Assembly (NCBI GenBank): GCA_934489895.1
Contig: CAKSST010000014.1
Coordinates: 1-46,984 of the forward strand
Length of the DNA stretch: 46,984 bases
Reading direction: 5' to 3'
Origin: an uncultured Eubacteriales bacterium
GTDB taxonomy: Bacteria > Bacillota > Clostridia > Oscillospirales > Acutalibacteraceae
Position numbers and translations under genes: made by a program. The notes beneath the pieces are model-generated. The model was not told the origin of the DNA, searched no databases, and saw nothing but the letters and a program-made list of their open reading frames with translations. Below, piece after piece: positions 32,083 to 40,179 of the stretch. The number at the start of each line of letters is the position of its first letter. Position 1 is the first letter of the stretch.

Positions 32083-32103
32083 CTCTCCTTAAGAACCTCC
32101 CTA

Positions 32104-32500
32104 TTTTAAGAGCGGTTTTTAATATTAATAAGATGTGCAATTGATATTACATTTTCACCCTGCTGGGTAGATGTCGGTGATAACAGTGCGCCCGTAGCGC
32201 AAAATAGTATATTGTTTTCTTTACCGCTTTGCAGCTTTTTCATAATATGACCGGCAAGCACGCTCGCGCTGCAGCCGCAGCCCGAACCGCCCGCATGCAC
32301 ATCCTGCTTTTCGCAGTCAAAAATCATCAATCCGCAATCCTTGTGCTGTTTTTCTATTTTAATACCTTCTTTTTGCAGCAGTTGGTGTAAAAGGTCTGTT
32401 CCCACCTGTCCCAAATCACCTGTATATATAGCATCAAAGGCCTGCGGATTTGCGCCCGTATCTTCAAAATATGCCGCTATGGTAGAAGCAGCAGCAGGTG
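32104..32500 (-). repeat. Right copy of the 397-bp exact direct repeat
   Basis: Identical to 21853-22249. Here it is joined seamlessly to the rest of spoVAD (32501-33116), and its left edge stops within the terminator loop, so the second stem arm is absent. Confidence 0.95.
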
Positions 32501-33116
32501 CCATTGCCGCTCCCATATTGTTGGCATCCTTGACTCCTAAATCTTCAATTTTACCAAAGGTAACGCTTTCAACGCTCGGTCCCGTACCGTCCTTTCCCAA
32601 AACAAAAGCCCCCGCACCCGTAACCGTCCATTGTGCCGTCGGTGTGCGTACACTGCCGTATTCAAGAGGAAATCTGTACTGCCGTTCTGACGAGCAAAAA
32701 TGTGAAGACGTTACCGCTGCCGCACAGTTTGCCGCTCCGCCGTCAACAAAAACTGCGGCATTTCCTATAGACAATGCTGCAGTAGAGCAAGCACCGTACA
32801 TTCCTATAAAAGGTATATTAAAATTCATTAACCCAAAAGAGCTTCCTATGCATTGGTTAAGCAAATCACCCGCAAAAACTACGTCAATATCTTCACTTTT
32901 GCGTCCCGCTTTACTTATGGCCTTTTGCAGTGCCTGACTTTGCAGACGGCTTTCAGCTTTTTCAAAAGAATCTTCTCCCAAAAGGCTGTCATTATGGCAC
33001 ACATCAAAATCTTTTGACAGCGGTCCTTGCGCTTCCTTTGGCCCTACAACAGCCGCCGAAGACATTATTTTTATATCATTAATTGCTACAGTCTGTTTGC
33101 CTATTCTTTTCGCCAT
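32106..33116 (-). CDS. spoVAD: Stage V sporulation protein AD (SpoVAD)
   Basis: Soluble thiolase-fold component of the SpoVA channel that binds dipicolinic acid for its uptake into the forespore. The 336 aa are full length (MAKRIGKQTVAINDIKIMSS to HLINIKNRS). Motifs include GPKEAQGPLSKDFDVCHND and VTSSHFCSSERQYRFPLEYG. It stands alone here, without spoVAC or spoVAE beside it. AAAGGGG precedes ATG 33116. A weak sigma-G-like pair (GAATA, then CAATTTA, 19 nt apart) lies upstream at about 33150-33180. Confidence 0.93.
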   Translation of the reverse strand: MAKRIGKQTVAINDIKIMSSAAVVGPKEAQGPLSKDFDVCHNDSLLGEDSFEKAESRLQSQALQKAISKAGRKSEDIDVVFAGDLLNQCIGSSFGLMNFNIPFIGMYGACSTAALSIGNAAVFVDGGAANCAAAVTSSHFCSSERQYRFPLEYGSVRTPTAQWTVTGAGAFVLGKDGTGPSVESVTFGKIEDLGVKDANNMGAAMAPAAASTIAAYFEDTGANPQAFDAIYTGDLGQVGTDLLHQLLQKEGIKIEKQHKDCGLMIFDCEKQDVHAGGSGCGCSASVLAGHIMKKLQSGKENNILFCATGALLSPTSTQQGENVISIAHLINIKNRS

Positions 33117-33180
33117 ATGTTTTGCCCCTTTACAACGCTTTTTATTAAATTGTTTGCAAAAAGGCAGTTTTTATTCAACA

Positions 33181-33218
33181 AACCCTGCAAGTAAAACTAT
33201 TTTCAGGGTTATTTTTTG
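33181..33218 (+). terminator. Hairpin in the spoVAD upstream region
   Basis: AACCCTG (33181-33187) pairs with CAGGGTT (33204-33210), followed by ATTTTTTG. It reads as a plus-strand terminator, but no gene enters from the left, so it may be a remnant of an older arrangement. Confidence 0.4.
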
Positions 33219-33317
33219 TGTCTTTATGTGTGTAAAAACCCCGGTTCTACCTGGAGAGAAAAAATGAGCCAAGCTGCAAAAACAAATACAAACCTGATAC
33301 AGGTCTAAAGGCATGAT

Positions 33318-33530
33318 ATGTCCCTACATGCGCCTGAAGAGCATTTGCAGAGAGGTGAAGAATTTGGCGAGAGCGCGGTCTACATTACCCTTAGAGTGTG
33401 GTGCGCGAGTAAAAACTGCCGGCAGCTTAATTTTGGTCTGTTGGAGCAGGAAAAAAGGAATTCTGCTAAAACGGCATTTCGATTCCCTACTATCGGTTAA
33501 CCTTCATATTAAGGCAGAAAAACAACCGTC
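33318..33530 (+). pseudogene. C-terminal remnant of a small-conductance mechanosensitive channel (MscS)
   Basis: MSLHAPEEHLQRGEEFGESA, then VYITLRVWCASKNCRQLNF and GLLEQEK match the cytoplasmic C-terminal domain of MscS proteins (P.P.., FGESAV...LRVWV, FDLLE). A change of frame near 33470 is needed to continue with NGISIPYYRLTFILRQ (family: NGI.IP.PQ.D.H). The channel domain is missing. 33117-33317 holds no gene. Confidence 0.6.
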
Positions 33531-33564
33531 CGCGGATATAAATCCGCGGACGGTTGTTTTTATT
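33522..33564. terminator. Strong bidirectional terminator after hsp20
   Basis: ACAACCGTCCGCGGAT (33522-33537) pairs with its exact complement (33542-33557) over a 4-nt loop, with T-runs on both strands. It ends the Hsp20 transcript. Confidence 0.85.
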
Positions 33565-34012
33565 CAATTTCCAAATGCCTTGAATCAGGAAGTGCTTCGG
33601 TTTTCTTAGGCATTATCAGCTTTAAAACTCCGTTTTCATATTTCGCCTTGATTTCGTCAGCATTTACGCCCGACAAATCAAATTCACGGCTGTAAGAACC
33701 ATAGGAGCGTTCGCAGCGCACATATTTGTCCTTTTTGTCTTTTTTCTCGTGCTCCGAATGTCTTTCTGCACGGACGGTCAAGGTGTCGCCGTTGATGTCA
33801 AGATGAATATCATTTTTATCGAAGCCCGGCAGATCTGCCTCTAACTCGTAACGGTCTCCCTCGTCCTTAACATCGATCTTGAAGGCACCGAGCATATCGC
33901 TGTCAAAAAAGCCGAACGGCGTGCCGAAAAATCTTTTTCCAAACTCGTCTATTTCATGGAACGGATTGTAAACTGAATTATTTTTTCTTGAATAAGGTCT
34001 CATTTCAAACAT
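33560..34012 (-). CDS. Hsp20/alpha-crystallin small heat-shock protein
   Basis: ATP-independent chaperone. The 150-aa protein has a short N-terminal arm (RPYSRKNNSVYNPFHEIDEF), then the alpha-crystallin domain from about residue 45 (FKIDVKDEGDRYELEADLPG to GVLKLIMPKK, with the A-x-x-x-n-GVL motif). The C-terminal tail lacks a clear IxI motif. I use ATG 34012 (GGAGG 7 nt upstream) rather than 34030. Confidence 0.95.
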   Translation of the reverse strand: MFEMRPYSRKNNSVYNPFHEIDEFGKRFFGTPFGFFDSDMLGAFKIDVKDEGDRYELEADLPGFDKNDIHLDINGDTLTVRAERHSEHEKKDKKDKYVRCERSYGSYSREFDLSGVNADEIKAKYENGVLKLIMPKKTEALPDSRHLEIE

Positions 34013-34188
34013 AAAAAAGCCTCCGAACATATTATTAATATTTTCGGTCTTTAAATTTTATCTCAGCCGACCGAGAACTGAACTAAACCCGTGTAGCACA
34101 TTGGTATCATCTCCGAATTTTGTGTTCGTTATACATTTGTTTTCCGAACTCTTATTTCTTTTTACATTTATTATTATATGCAAAGTAC

Positions 34189-34217
34189 TTGTTTTTTCAA
34201 TAATCTTAAAGTATAAT
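34189..34217 (+). promoter_or_regulatory. Promoter of the PucR-type regulator
   Basis: TTGTTT (34189-34194) and TATAAT (34212-34217) with a 17-nt spacer, about 45 nt before the start codon. Confidence 0.65.
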
Positions 34218-34260
34218 TAAAACGAAACTAATTGTGCTTTTAGCACAAACGAGGTGCAAA

Positions 34261-35448
34261 ATGTTTAAAGATGATCTTTTAAATTCTTTTTTGCAAAACA
34301 ATTCACTTTCGTCACTTACCGAAACTGTAAGTATACTGCTTAAATGCCCGGTTATAATTGTCGACGAGGCATTCCATATCGCCGCGAGCTTTGCGTCGGA
34401 CGGCTGTGATTATGAGGAGTACAGAATTGCCGTCAGCCACAGCGAGCTTTCCTTTGCCGCCGCTGCGGCGATAAGCGAAAGGGCTCAAACTGCCGAGAAC
34501 GGAGCCTTTTTTTCCTTTGAAAAAAGCAATAAAAAATACCGTGTCCTGATTCTCGAAAACGGTAAAACAATGATAGGATATATGATTTGCGCTTTTGAGC
34601 TTTCCGACATACCGCCCTGTACGGATGAGGAGCTTATGTTTGCGGCGGGGCTGATTTCAAAGCAACTTTGCATTGAAAAGCAGCAGACGGCGTCTAACAG
34701 CGCGGAGGAAGTCTTGACATCCCTTTTAAACGGAGAGTTTTCAGACAGGGAGCATTTTCTTTTGCAGGCACAGCCGACCTATCTTTCAAATTTTCGCCCC
34801 GAAAGTTTTGCGCTTATAGACCTTAGCAATTATGCGGGCAGGAAGTTAACGGACGATTTTCTAAGGAAAACACTCGAAAGCGACTTTCACGGCTCGCACC
34901 CATTTGTTTATAAGGGAAGGATTATTATGTTCCTTTATAATGACCACGATATAGAGAATCTTAGGCAAGTGGCGCAAAGCGAGAACTTAGGAATTGTGCT
35001 GTCACCACAGCTTGAAGACCTTTATTTGCTCAGTGCCGTTTACGGTACTGTTGCATTTGCGATGGATTTCCTGCTCTCCCGCAGAAAAACGGGATTTTTA
35101 GAAAAAGCAGAGCATTACAGCCTGCTTGCGGCGCTTAAATTGACGGCGAATAACGGCAGTTTTACCGTGCCAGAAATCAAAAAACTCGGTGAATACGACC
35201 GCAACAGCTCAGGAGAGCTGTGCAAAACCCTTTATTCCTACCTTATCTGCCATCATTCGCTTAAGGAAACATGCGAAATGCTTTACACCCATAGAAACAC
35301 GGTGCTTTACCGCATAAGAAAAATTAAGGAAGATTTCGGCGTGGACCTTGAAGCGCCCGAAAAGCATTTTAAATATCTGTTAGCATCGGCGCTGATACTT
35401 GTAAAAAACGGCGAGGAGGATTTTTTTATTGATGGTCAGTGCCGTTAG
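34261..35448 (+). CDS. PucR/CdaR-type transcriptional regulator
   Basis: A 395-aa protein. The C-terminal 60 residues are the PucR helix-turn-helix (SLKETCEMLYTHRNTVLYRI, RKIKEDFGVDLEAPEKHFKY). The N-terminal two-thirds are a GAF/PAS-like sensory region of unknown ligand. Start MFKDDLLNSFLQNN at 34261 with GAGGTG upstream. No obvious target gene lies next to it, so the signal and regulon cannot be inferred. Confidence 0.88.
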   Translation: MFKDDLLNSFLQNNSLSSLTETVSILLKCPVIIVDEAFHIAASFASDGCDYEEYRIAVSHSELSFAAAAAISERAQTAENGAFFSFEKSNKKYRVLILENGKTMIGYMICAFELSDIPPCTDEELMFAAGLISKQLCIEKQQTASNSAEEVLTSLLNGEFSDREHFLLQAQPTYLSNFRPESFALIDLSNYAGRKLTDDFLRKTLESDFHGSHPFVYKGRIIMFLYNDHDIENLRQVAQSENLGIVLSPQLEDLYLLSAVYGTVAFAMDFLLSRRKTGFLEKAEHYSLLAALKLTANNGSFTVPEIKKLGEYDRNSSGELCKTLYSYLICHHSLKETCEMLYTHRNTVLYRIRKIKEDFGVDLEAPEKHFKYLLASALILVKNGEEDFFIDGQCR

Positions 35449-35750
35449 CCTCGTCACCGTATTCCCCCTGAGAGTAATAAAAACTGCTATTGAGAAATAA
35501 CCGACAAGTATCTATTATCCTTGCGGAAATTGTAACGGAAGTGCTTGCAAACCGTCATTTATAAACCATACAGAAATTATTTAAACGCCTTGAAAAATGC
35601 GGCTACAGTGTTTTTGTTACCCTTGTTAATGCCGATGGCTATTGAGAGTATTCTGCGTAAAATTTATAAAGGATTTGAATATTGATTTTAAGTTTTCCCT
35701 CAAAAATATATTCGTTTCATTTTAATACCTACCGTTATATTTTATGATAA
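35449..35750 (+). other. Intergenic stretch with a stop-interrupted reading frame
   Basis: From 35495 one plus-strand frame reads RQVSIILAEIVTEVLANRHL, stop, TIQKLFKRLEKCGYSVFV, TLVNADGY, stop. The sequence has coding-like composition but two stops within 50 codons and no recognised family. It may be decayed coding DNA. Confidence 0.3.
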
Positions 35751-35751
35751 G

Positions 35752-35797
35752 AAAAAGGCAGATACATGGCTGTTTTACATGTGTCTGCCTTTTTTGC
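35752..35797. terminator. Bidirectional terminator between the PucR gene and the his operon
   Basis: AAAAAGGCAGATACATG (35752-35768) pairs with CATGTGTCTGCCTTTTT (35778-35794) with one G-U pair. T-runs flank both sides. It separates the convergent units. Confidence 0.85.
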
Positions 35798-35902
35798 TAT
35801 TACACCCATCCGGAGGTCCTGACTTATAGCACCCATTGGACGGCTTTTTATTGTATTTTCATAAACGTCCTTATAATAAGCAGGGTTTTCGGTCCTTTTG
35901 TA

Positions 35903-36559
35903 TTACTGCATTTTTTCCTGTTTGACTTTTTTATCAATTACATGGCGCTGGGCAAGTTTATTTTTTATATCGTCAAGGCTTATGCCCATATGCGCCATCA
36001 AAACCATAATGTGATAAGCAAGGTCGGCAATCTCAAATATAGTTTCTTCCTTATCGCTGCCTTTGCCCGCAACTATAACCTCGGTTGACTCCTCGCCCAC
36101 TTTTTTAAGTATTTTATCAATACCCTTTTCAAATAGATAAGTTGTGTAAGACCCTTCTTTGGGGTTTGTTTTTCTGCCCGTTATAACCTCCATCAAGCCC
36201 TCATAGGTGAAGCCTGAGGGAGTATCTCCCTCATACAGCGGGTTTTCAAAGCAGGAGTCCGTTCCCTTGTGGCAGGCGGGACCGTCTTTTTTAACCTCAA
36301 CCACAAGCGCATCATTATCACAGTCTGCCGTAATAGAAACTATATGCTGATAATTGCCTGATGTTTCACCTTTAAGCCAAAGCTCCTGCCGGCTGCGGCT
36401 GTAAAAGCAGGTTAACCCCTTTTCCATTGAAATGTTAAGGCTTTCCTTATTCATATAAGCCAAGGTTAAAACACGCTTTGTGTCAGTATCTATCACAACA
36501 GCAGGTATAAGACCTTTATCATCAAAATTAAGCTCATCAATATCAAAAAACTTTTTCAT
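35903..36559 (-). CDS. hisIE: Bifunctional phosphoribosyl-AMP cyclohydrolase / phosphoribosyl-ATP pyrophosphatase
   Basis: Catalyses the second and third steps of histidine synthesis. Residues 1-110 are HisI (TLAYMNKESLNISMEKGLTC, SRQELWLKGETSGN, zinc Cys in GPACHKGTDSCF). Residues about 120-210 are HisE (KVGEESTEVIVAGKGSDKEE, IADLAYHIMVLMAH). At 218 aa it is the fused form common in Firmicutes. It is the last gene of the operon, 6 nt after hisA. Confidence 0.96.
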   Translation of the reverse strand: MKKFFDIDELNFDDKGLIPAVVIDTDTKRVLTLAYMNKESLNISMEKGLTCFYSRSRQELWLKGETSGNYQHIVSITADCDNDALVVEVKKDGPACHKGTDSCFENPLYEGDTPSGFTYEGLMEVITGRKTNPKEGSYTTYLFEKGIDKILKKVGEESTEVIVAGKGSDKEETIFEIADLAYHIMVLMAHMGISLDDIKNKLAQRHVIDKKVKQEKMQ

Positions 36560-36565
36560 ACTTGA

Positions 36566-37288
36566 TTACTCCTGTTCACCTGCGGCTAAAACAGCCTTTC
36601 TTAAATCAATATCCTTTGTATAAAGTGCCTTGCCTATAATTGCACCGTACAGTCCCATTTGGGTCAGCGCCGTAACATCAGCCATAGAAGAAACACCGCC
36701 CGATGCGGTAATGTTCATTTTATATCTGCTGCACATTTGTTTATACAGCCCGCAGTTTGTGCCCGCCATTGCGCCGTCCTTTGAAATATCGGTACAAATG
36801 ATGTTTTTTACGCCTATTTGCTGTAGGGTATCCATAAAATCAAAGCAATTTACATTGCTTACCTCAAGCCAGCCTTTAACGGCAACAAAGCCGTCGCGCG
36901 CATCAACACCAACAACAATATGCTGCTTGTACTCGGCAACCAGCGCTTTAAGCAAGGCTTGGTTTTCAAGCGCAGCTGTGCCTAATATAACGCGGTCAAC
37001 ACCAATACTTAAATACTTTTCAATGGTATCGGTGCTGCGTATGCCGCCGCCAACCTCAGCAATAAGCTTTGATGCAGATATAATTTCCTTAATTACATCA
37101 AGGTTTTCGGGCACGCCCGATTTTGCGCCATCCAAATCGACAAGATGCAAATATCTTGCGCCCGCATCGGCAAAAGAAACAGCAACACCGACAGGGTCAT
37201 CAGAATAAACGGTTATTTGGCTGTAGTCACCTTTATAAAGGCGCACCGCTTTGCCGTCAATTAAATCTATCGCGGGAAAAATTTTCAT
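36566..37288 (-). CDS. hisA: ProFAR isomerase HisA
   Basis: 1-(5-phosphoribosyl)-5-[(5-phosphoribosylamino)methylideneamino]imidazole-4-carboxamide isomerase, a TIM barrel. The 240-aa protein has the catalytic Asp near the start (PAIDLIDGKAVRLYKGD) and a second Asp in VGVDARDGFVAVKGW. GGIRSTDTIEKYLS and GAIIGKALY are phosphate-binding loops. It overlaps hisB by 4 nt (ATGA). Confidence 0.97.
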   Translation of the reverse strand: MKIFPAIDLIDGKAVRLYKGDYSQITVYSDDPVGVAVSFADAGARYLHLVDLDGAKSGVPENLDVIKEIISASKLIAEVGGGIRSTDTIEKYLSIGVDRVILGTAALENQALLKALVAEYKQHIVVGVDARDGFVAVKGWLEVSNVNCFDFMDTLQQIGVKNIICTDISKDGAMAGTNCGLYKQMCSRYKMNITASGGVSSMADVTALTQMGLYGAIIGKALYTKDIDLRKAVLAAGEQE

Positions 37289-37863
37289 AATACACCCTTT
37301 GACGACGGAACGACGTCCCCTTCAACCTTAACCGCTTTGCGCAATGCGCGTGCAATTGCTTTAAATACCGCCTCAGCAATGTGGTGTGAATTTTTGCCCG
37401 CAAGCTGCCTTACGTGCAAAGTAATACCCGCATTATTAACAAATGCAATTAAAAACTCTTCAATCAGCTCGGTATCAAAATCGCCTATTTTTTTAGCTTT
37501 TATATTTATATCATAGTTCAAGGCTGCTCTGCCCGAAATATCCACAGCAGCAAGTACAAGCGCCTCGTCCATGGGCAATATAATATCGCCGTAACGGGCA
37601 ATGCCCTTTTTATCGCCAAGCGCTTCACGGAACGCTTTTCCGAGACAAATACCTATATCCTCTGCACTGTGGTGGTCGTCAACTTCAGTATCACCCTTGC
37701 AGTTTAAAGTCAAATCAAAACTGCCGTGACAGGAAAAAAGGGTCAGCATATGGTCCATAAAACCAATTCCGCTGTTTATTTTGCTTTTGCCGCTGCCGTC
37801 TGCCTTAAATTCAAGCACAATATCGGTCTCGGCAGTTTTTCTTTTAATTTTGCTTACTTGCAT
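37285..37863 (-). CDS. hisB: Imidazoleglycerol-phosphate dehydratase
   Basis: Dehydrates IGP to imidazole-acetol phosphate. The 192-aa protein has the two metal-binding His-rich motifs (GFMDHMLTLFSCHG and DDHHSAEDIGICLGKA), then NSHHIAEAVFKA. Start ATG 37863 follows GAGGAG; a longer frame to 37899 is within hisC. It overlaps hisC by 20 nt, so the two are coupled. Confidence 0.97.
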   Translation of the reverse strand: MQVSKIKRKTAETDIVLEFKADGSGKSKINSGIGFMDHMLTLFSCHGSFDLTLNCKGDTEVDDHHSAEDIGICLGKAFREALGDKKGIARYGDIILPMDEALVLAAVDISGRAALNYDINIKAKKIGDFDTELIEEFLIAFVNNAGITLHVRQLAGKNSHHIAEAVFKAIARALRKAVKVEGDVVPSSKGVL

Positions 37864-38911
37864 TTTTAAATATCTCCTCAATAGCAAAAATAAGTGCATC
37901 CATCTGTTGCTTTGTGCCTACAGTTATTCGTACATAGTTACAAATATCAGGCTTTGAAAACCAGCGCACCAATATGCCGCGCGTTTTTAATTGTTTATAC
38001 AGTTCTTCACCTGAAAACTTGTTTGTTTTTGCAAACAAAAAATTCGCCTTAGAATCGGTCAATTCAAAGCCTAAAGCTCTGAGCTTATCAGCAGTATATT
38101 CGCGATTTTTGCATATCACAGCACAATTATCCACAAAAATTCGGTTGTTGTCAATAGCCGCACAGCCCGCACCCTGTGTCATACGGTTGACGTTATATGG
38201 GTTTGTTGAATTGCGCAGCTTATCAATATCCTCAATCAACTTTTCGTTTGCAATGCCAAAACCAAGGCGTGCGCCTGCAAGGGCGTGTGATTTCGAAAAG
38301 GTCTGCGTCACCAGTAAATTATCATATTTTTTGGTAAGCGGAACAACGCTTTGCGCACCAAATAACACATACGCCTCATCAATAACAACCACGCGGTCAG
38401 AATTGCTTGTAACAATTTTTTCAACTTCATCATAGGACAAGCACAGTCCCGTAGGTGCATTGGGGTTTGCAATAACAACCATACGGTCGGTTTTACAATA
38501 CTCTTCAATGTCAATTGAAAAATCACTTTTAAGCGGTATTTCCAAAGGGTCCATTCCGTTTATTTTTGCGAAAACACTGTAAAAACCATAGCTTATAGCA
38601 GGGTATGCTACACCCTTTTCGCCAAATGCTGCAAAAGCGAAGTTTAACACCTCGTCCGAGCCGTTAAAGGCAAGTACATTTTTGGGCTCAACACCGTACA
38701 TATCGGCTGCCTTTTGACGCAGCAAAGCACATTCCGGGTCGCTGTAGAGGTTTGCCTTTTTGCCCTGCGCTTTCATTGCCTTTACAACACTTTTGGGCGG
38801 TGCAAAGGGCGACTCGTTTGTATTCAGCTTTATGTATTTTGTATCTTTTGGCTGTTCACCGGGGATATAAGCCTGCAGAGCCTCAAATTTCGAGTTCATA
38901 AATCTGCTCAT
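37844..38911 (-). CDS. hisC: Histidinol-phosphate aminotransferase
   Basis: PLP-dependent fold-type I transaminase of 355 aa. KLNTNESPFAPPKSV lies near the start, the PLP-lysine region is QTFSKSHALAGARLGFGI, and ANPNAPTGLCLSYDEVEK is the cofactor-binding loop. It follows hisD by 2 nt. No clear ribosome binding site is visible, so translational coupling to hisD is likely. Confidence 0.96.
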   Translation of the reverse strand: MSRFMNSKFEALQAYIPGEQPKDTKYIKLNTNESPFAPPKSVVKAMKAQGKKANLYSDPECALLRQKAADMYGVEPKNVLAFNGSDEVLNFAFAAFGEKGVAYPAISYGFYSVFAKINGMDPLEIPLKSDFSIDIEEYCKTDRMVVIANPNAPTGLCLSYDEVEKIVTSNSDRVVVIDEAYVLFGAQSVVPLTKKYDNLLVTQTFSKSHALAGARLGFGIANEKLIEDIDKLRNSTNPYNVNRMTQGAGCAAIDNNRIFVDNCAVICKNREYTADKLRALGFELTDSKANFLFAKTNKFSGEELYKQLKTRGILVRWFSKPDICNYVRITVGTKQQMDALIFAIEEIFKNASKQN

Positions 38912-38913
38912 AA

Positions 38914-40179
38914 TTATTTGCGTTCAAGCGCGCTTAAAGCGTGCGCTTCAAGGCCCTCCCTCCTGGCAAAATATGCAATATCCTCCGCTGACTTTGAAGC
39001 TGCGTCAGCTGTATAGTATATATACTGCGTTTTCTTTGTGAAATCATCAACTGACAAGGCGCTTGAAAACCTTGCCGTACCGCTTGTGGGCAGTGTGTGG
39101 TTTGTTCCCGCAAAGTAGTCGCCTATTGCTTCGGGGGTATTATTACCTAGGAAAACTGAGCCTGCATTATTAACCTTTTCTAACCATTCAAACGGGTTTT
39201 CAACACAAAGCTCCAAATGCTCAGGTGCCAGAACATCAGATATCTCTATTGCTTGCTCCAATGTATCAGTAACAATAATTTTGCCGTTATTTTCAATTGA
39301 CAGTCTTGCAATTTCAGCCCTCGGCAGTCTGTCCAGCTGCTCTTCAAGCTGCTGTGCGGCAGCCTTTGCAATATCCATATTATCGGTAATAAGCACCGCG
39401 CTGGCGTTTTTATCGTGCTCTGCCTGTGAGAGCAAATCTGCCGATAATTTTTGCGGATTTGCAGAGCTATCGGCAATAATAAGTATTTCGCTTGGACCTG
39501 CAACCATATCAATTCCCGCTATACCAAAAATTTGTCGCTTTGCTTCAGCAACAAAGGCATTGCCCGGCCCCACAATTTTATCCGCTTTTGGCACACTTTC
39601 GGTACCAAGGGCAAGGGCTGCAATAGCCTGCGCTCCGCCCAATTTAAACACACGGTCAACGCCGGCAATTTTTGCCGCCGCAAGCACGTCGGGGTTAAGT
39701 TTGCCGTCTTTTACGGGAGACACCATAACAATCTGCTTTACCCCTGCCACCTTTGCGGGAATTGCGTCCATCAAAACGGTTGACGGATACGCTGCTGTAC
39801 CGCCGGGAACATATATACCTGCACAAGCAACAGCCGTTACGCGCTGGCCGACAATCTCACCGTTTTTACGCTTTATTTCAAATCCCTTGCGCACCTGCTT
39901 TTTATGAAACTCACGTATATTTTCTGCTGCTCGCTCCATAATCTCAACAAGCTTTTTGTCGGCATTTTGCAGGGCGTTATCCCACTCTTCTTTGGTTATC
40001 TCAAGGTTTTTAAGTCTTGTATTGTCAAACTTTTCACAATATTTATAAAGTGCCGCATCGCCGTTAAGTTTAACATCTTCTATAATGCCGCTTACAATGC
40101 CACTAACATCATCCAGCGGCATATTGCGGGAAAATATTCTTTGCTTATTTTCCTCACAATACCTTTCAATTTGTATCAT
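38914..40179 (-). CDS. hisD: Histidinol dehydrogenase
   Basis: Zinc- and NAD-dependent enzyme performing the last two oxidations to histidine. The 421-aa protein shows the signature region GPGNAFVAEAKRQIFGIAGI, then DMVAGPSEILIIADSSANPQ, and the catalytic His-containing DVLAPEHLELCVENP. Its ATG shares one base with the hisG stop (TGATG). Confidence 0.97.
   Translation of the reverse strand: MIQIERYCEENKQRIFSRNMPLDDVSGIVSGIIEDVKLNGDAALYKYCEKFDNTRLKNLEITKEEWDNALQNADKKLVEIMERAAENIREFHKKQVRKGFEIKRKNGEIVGQRVTAVACAGIYVPGGTAAYPSTVLMDAIPAKVAGVKQIVMVSPVKDGKLNPDVLAAAKIAGVDRVFKLGGAQAIAALALGTESVPKADKIVGPGNAFVAEAKRQIFGIAGIDMVAGPSEILIIADSSANPQKLSADLLSQAEHDKNASAVLITDNMDIAKAAAQQLEEQLDRLPRAEIARLSIENNGKIIVTDTLEQAIEISDVLAPEHLELCVENPFEWLEKVNNAGSVFLGNNTPEAIGDYFAGTNHTLPTSGTARFSSALSVDDFTKKTQYIYYTADAASKSAEDIAYFARREGLEAHALSALERK

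Larger units (their letters stand above)
22250..32103. mobile_element. Genomic island inserted at the 3' end of spoVAD (about 9.9 kb)
   Basis: It is bounded by the 397-bp spoVAD repeats. Contents are toxin/immunity-like genes, XRE regulators, two C-terminal recombinase remnants, redox and ADP-ribose-related genes, and many broken genes. The layout (intact gene, insert, 5'-less copy with native terminator) is what single-crossover integration of a circle carrying a spoVAD 3' fragment would leave. No intact integrase remains, so how it moved is inferred. Confidence 0.7.

Noticed and set aside
22250..32103. Island interpreted as a prophage
   Set aside because: No capsid, terminase, portal, tail or lysis genes and no intact integrase; the toxin's connector-like Cys motif alone is not enough.
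22250..32103. CRISPR array or tRNA gene as an integration site
   Set aside because: No regularly spaced repeats and no tRNA-like sequence were seen at either boundary; the repeats are spoVAD coding sequence.
32341..32937. 198-codon plus-strand frame opposite spoVAD
   Set aside because: Shadow frame of spoVAD on the other strand; its start is repeated at 22090 only because spoVAD itself is repeated.
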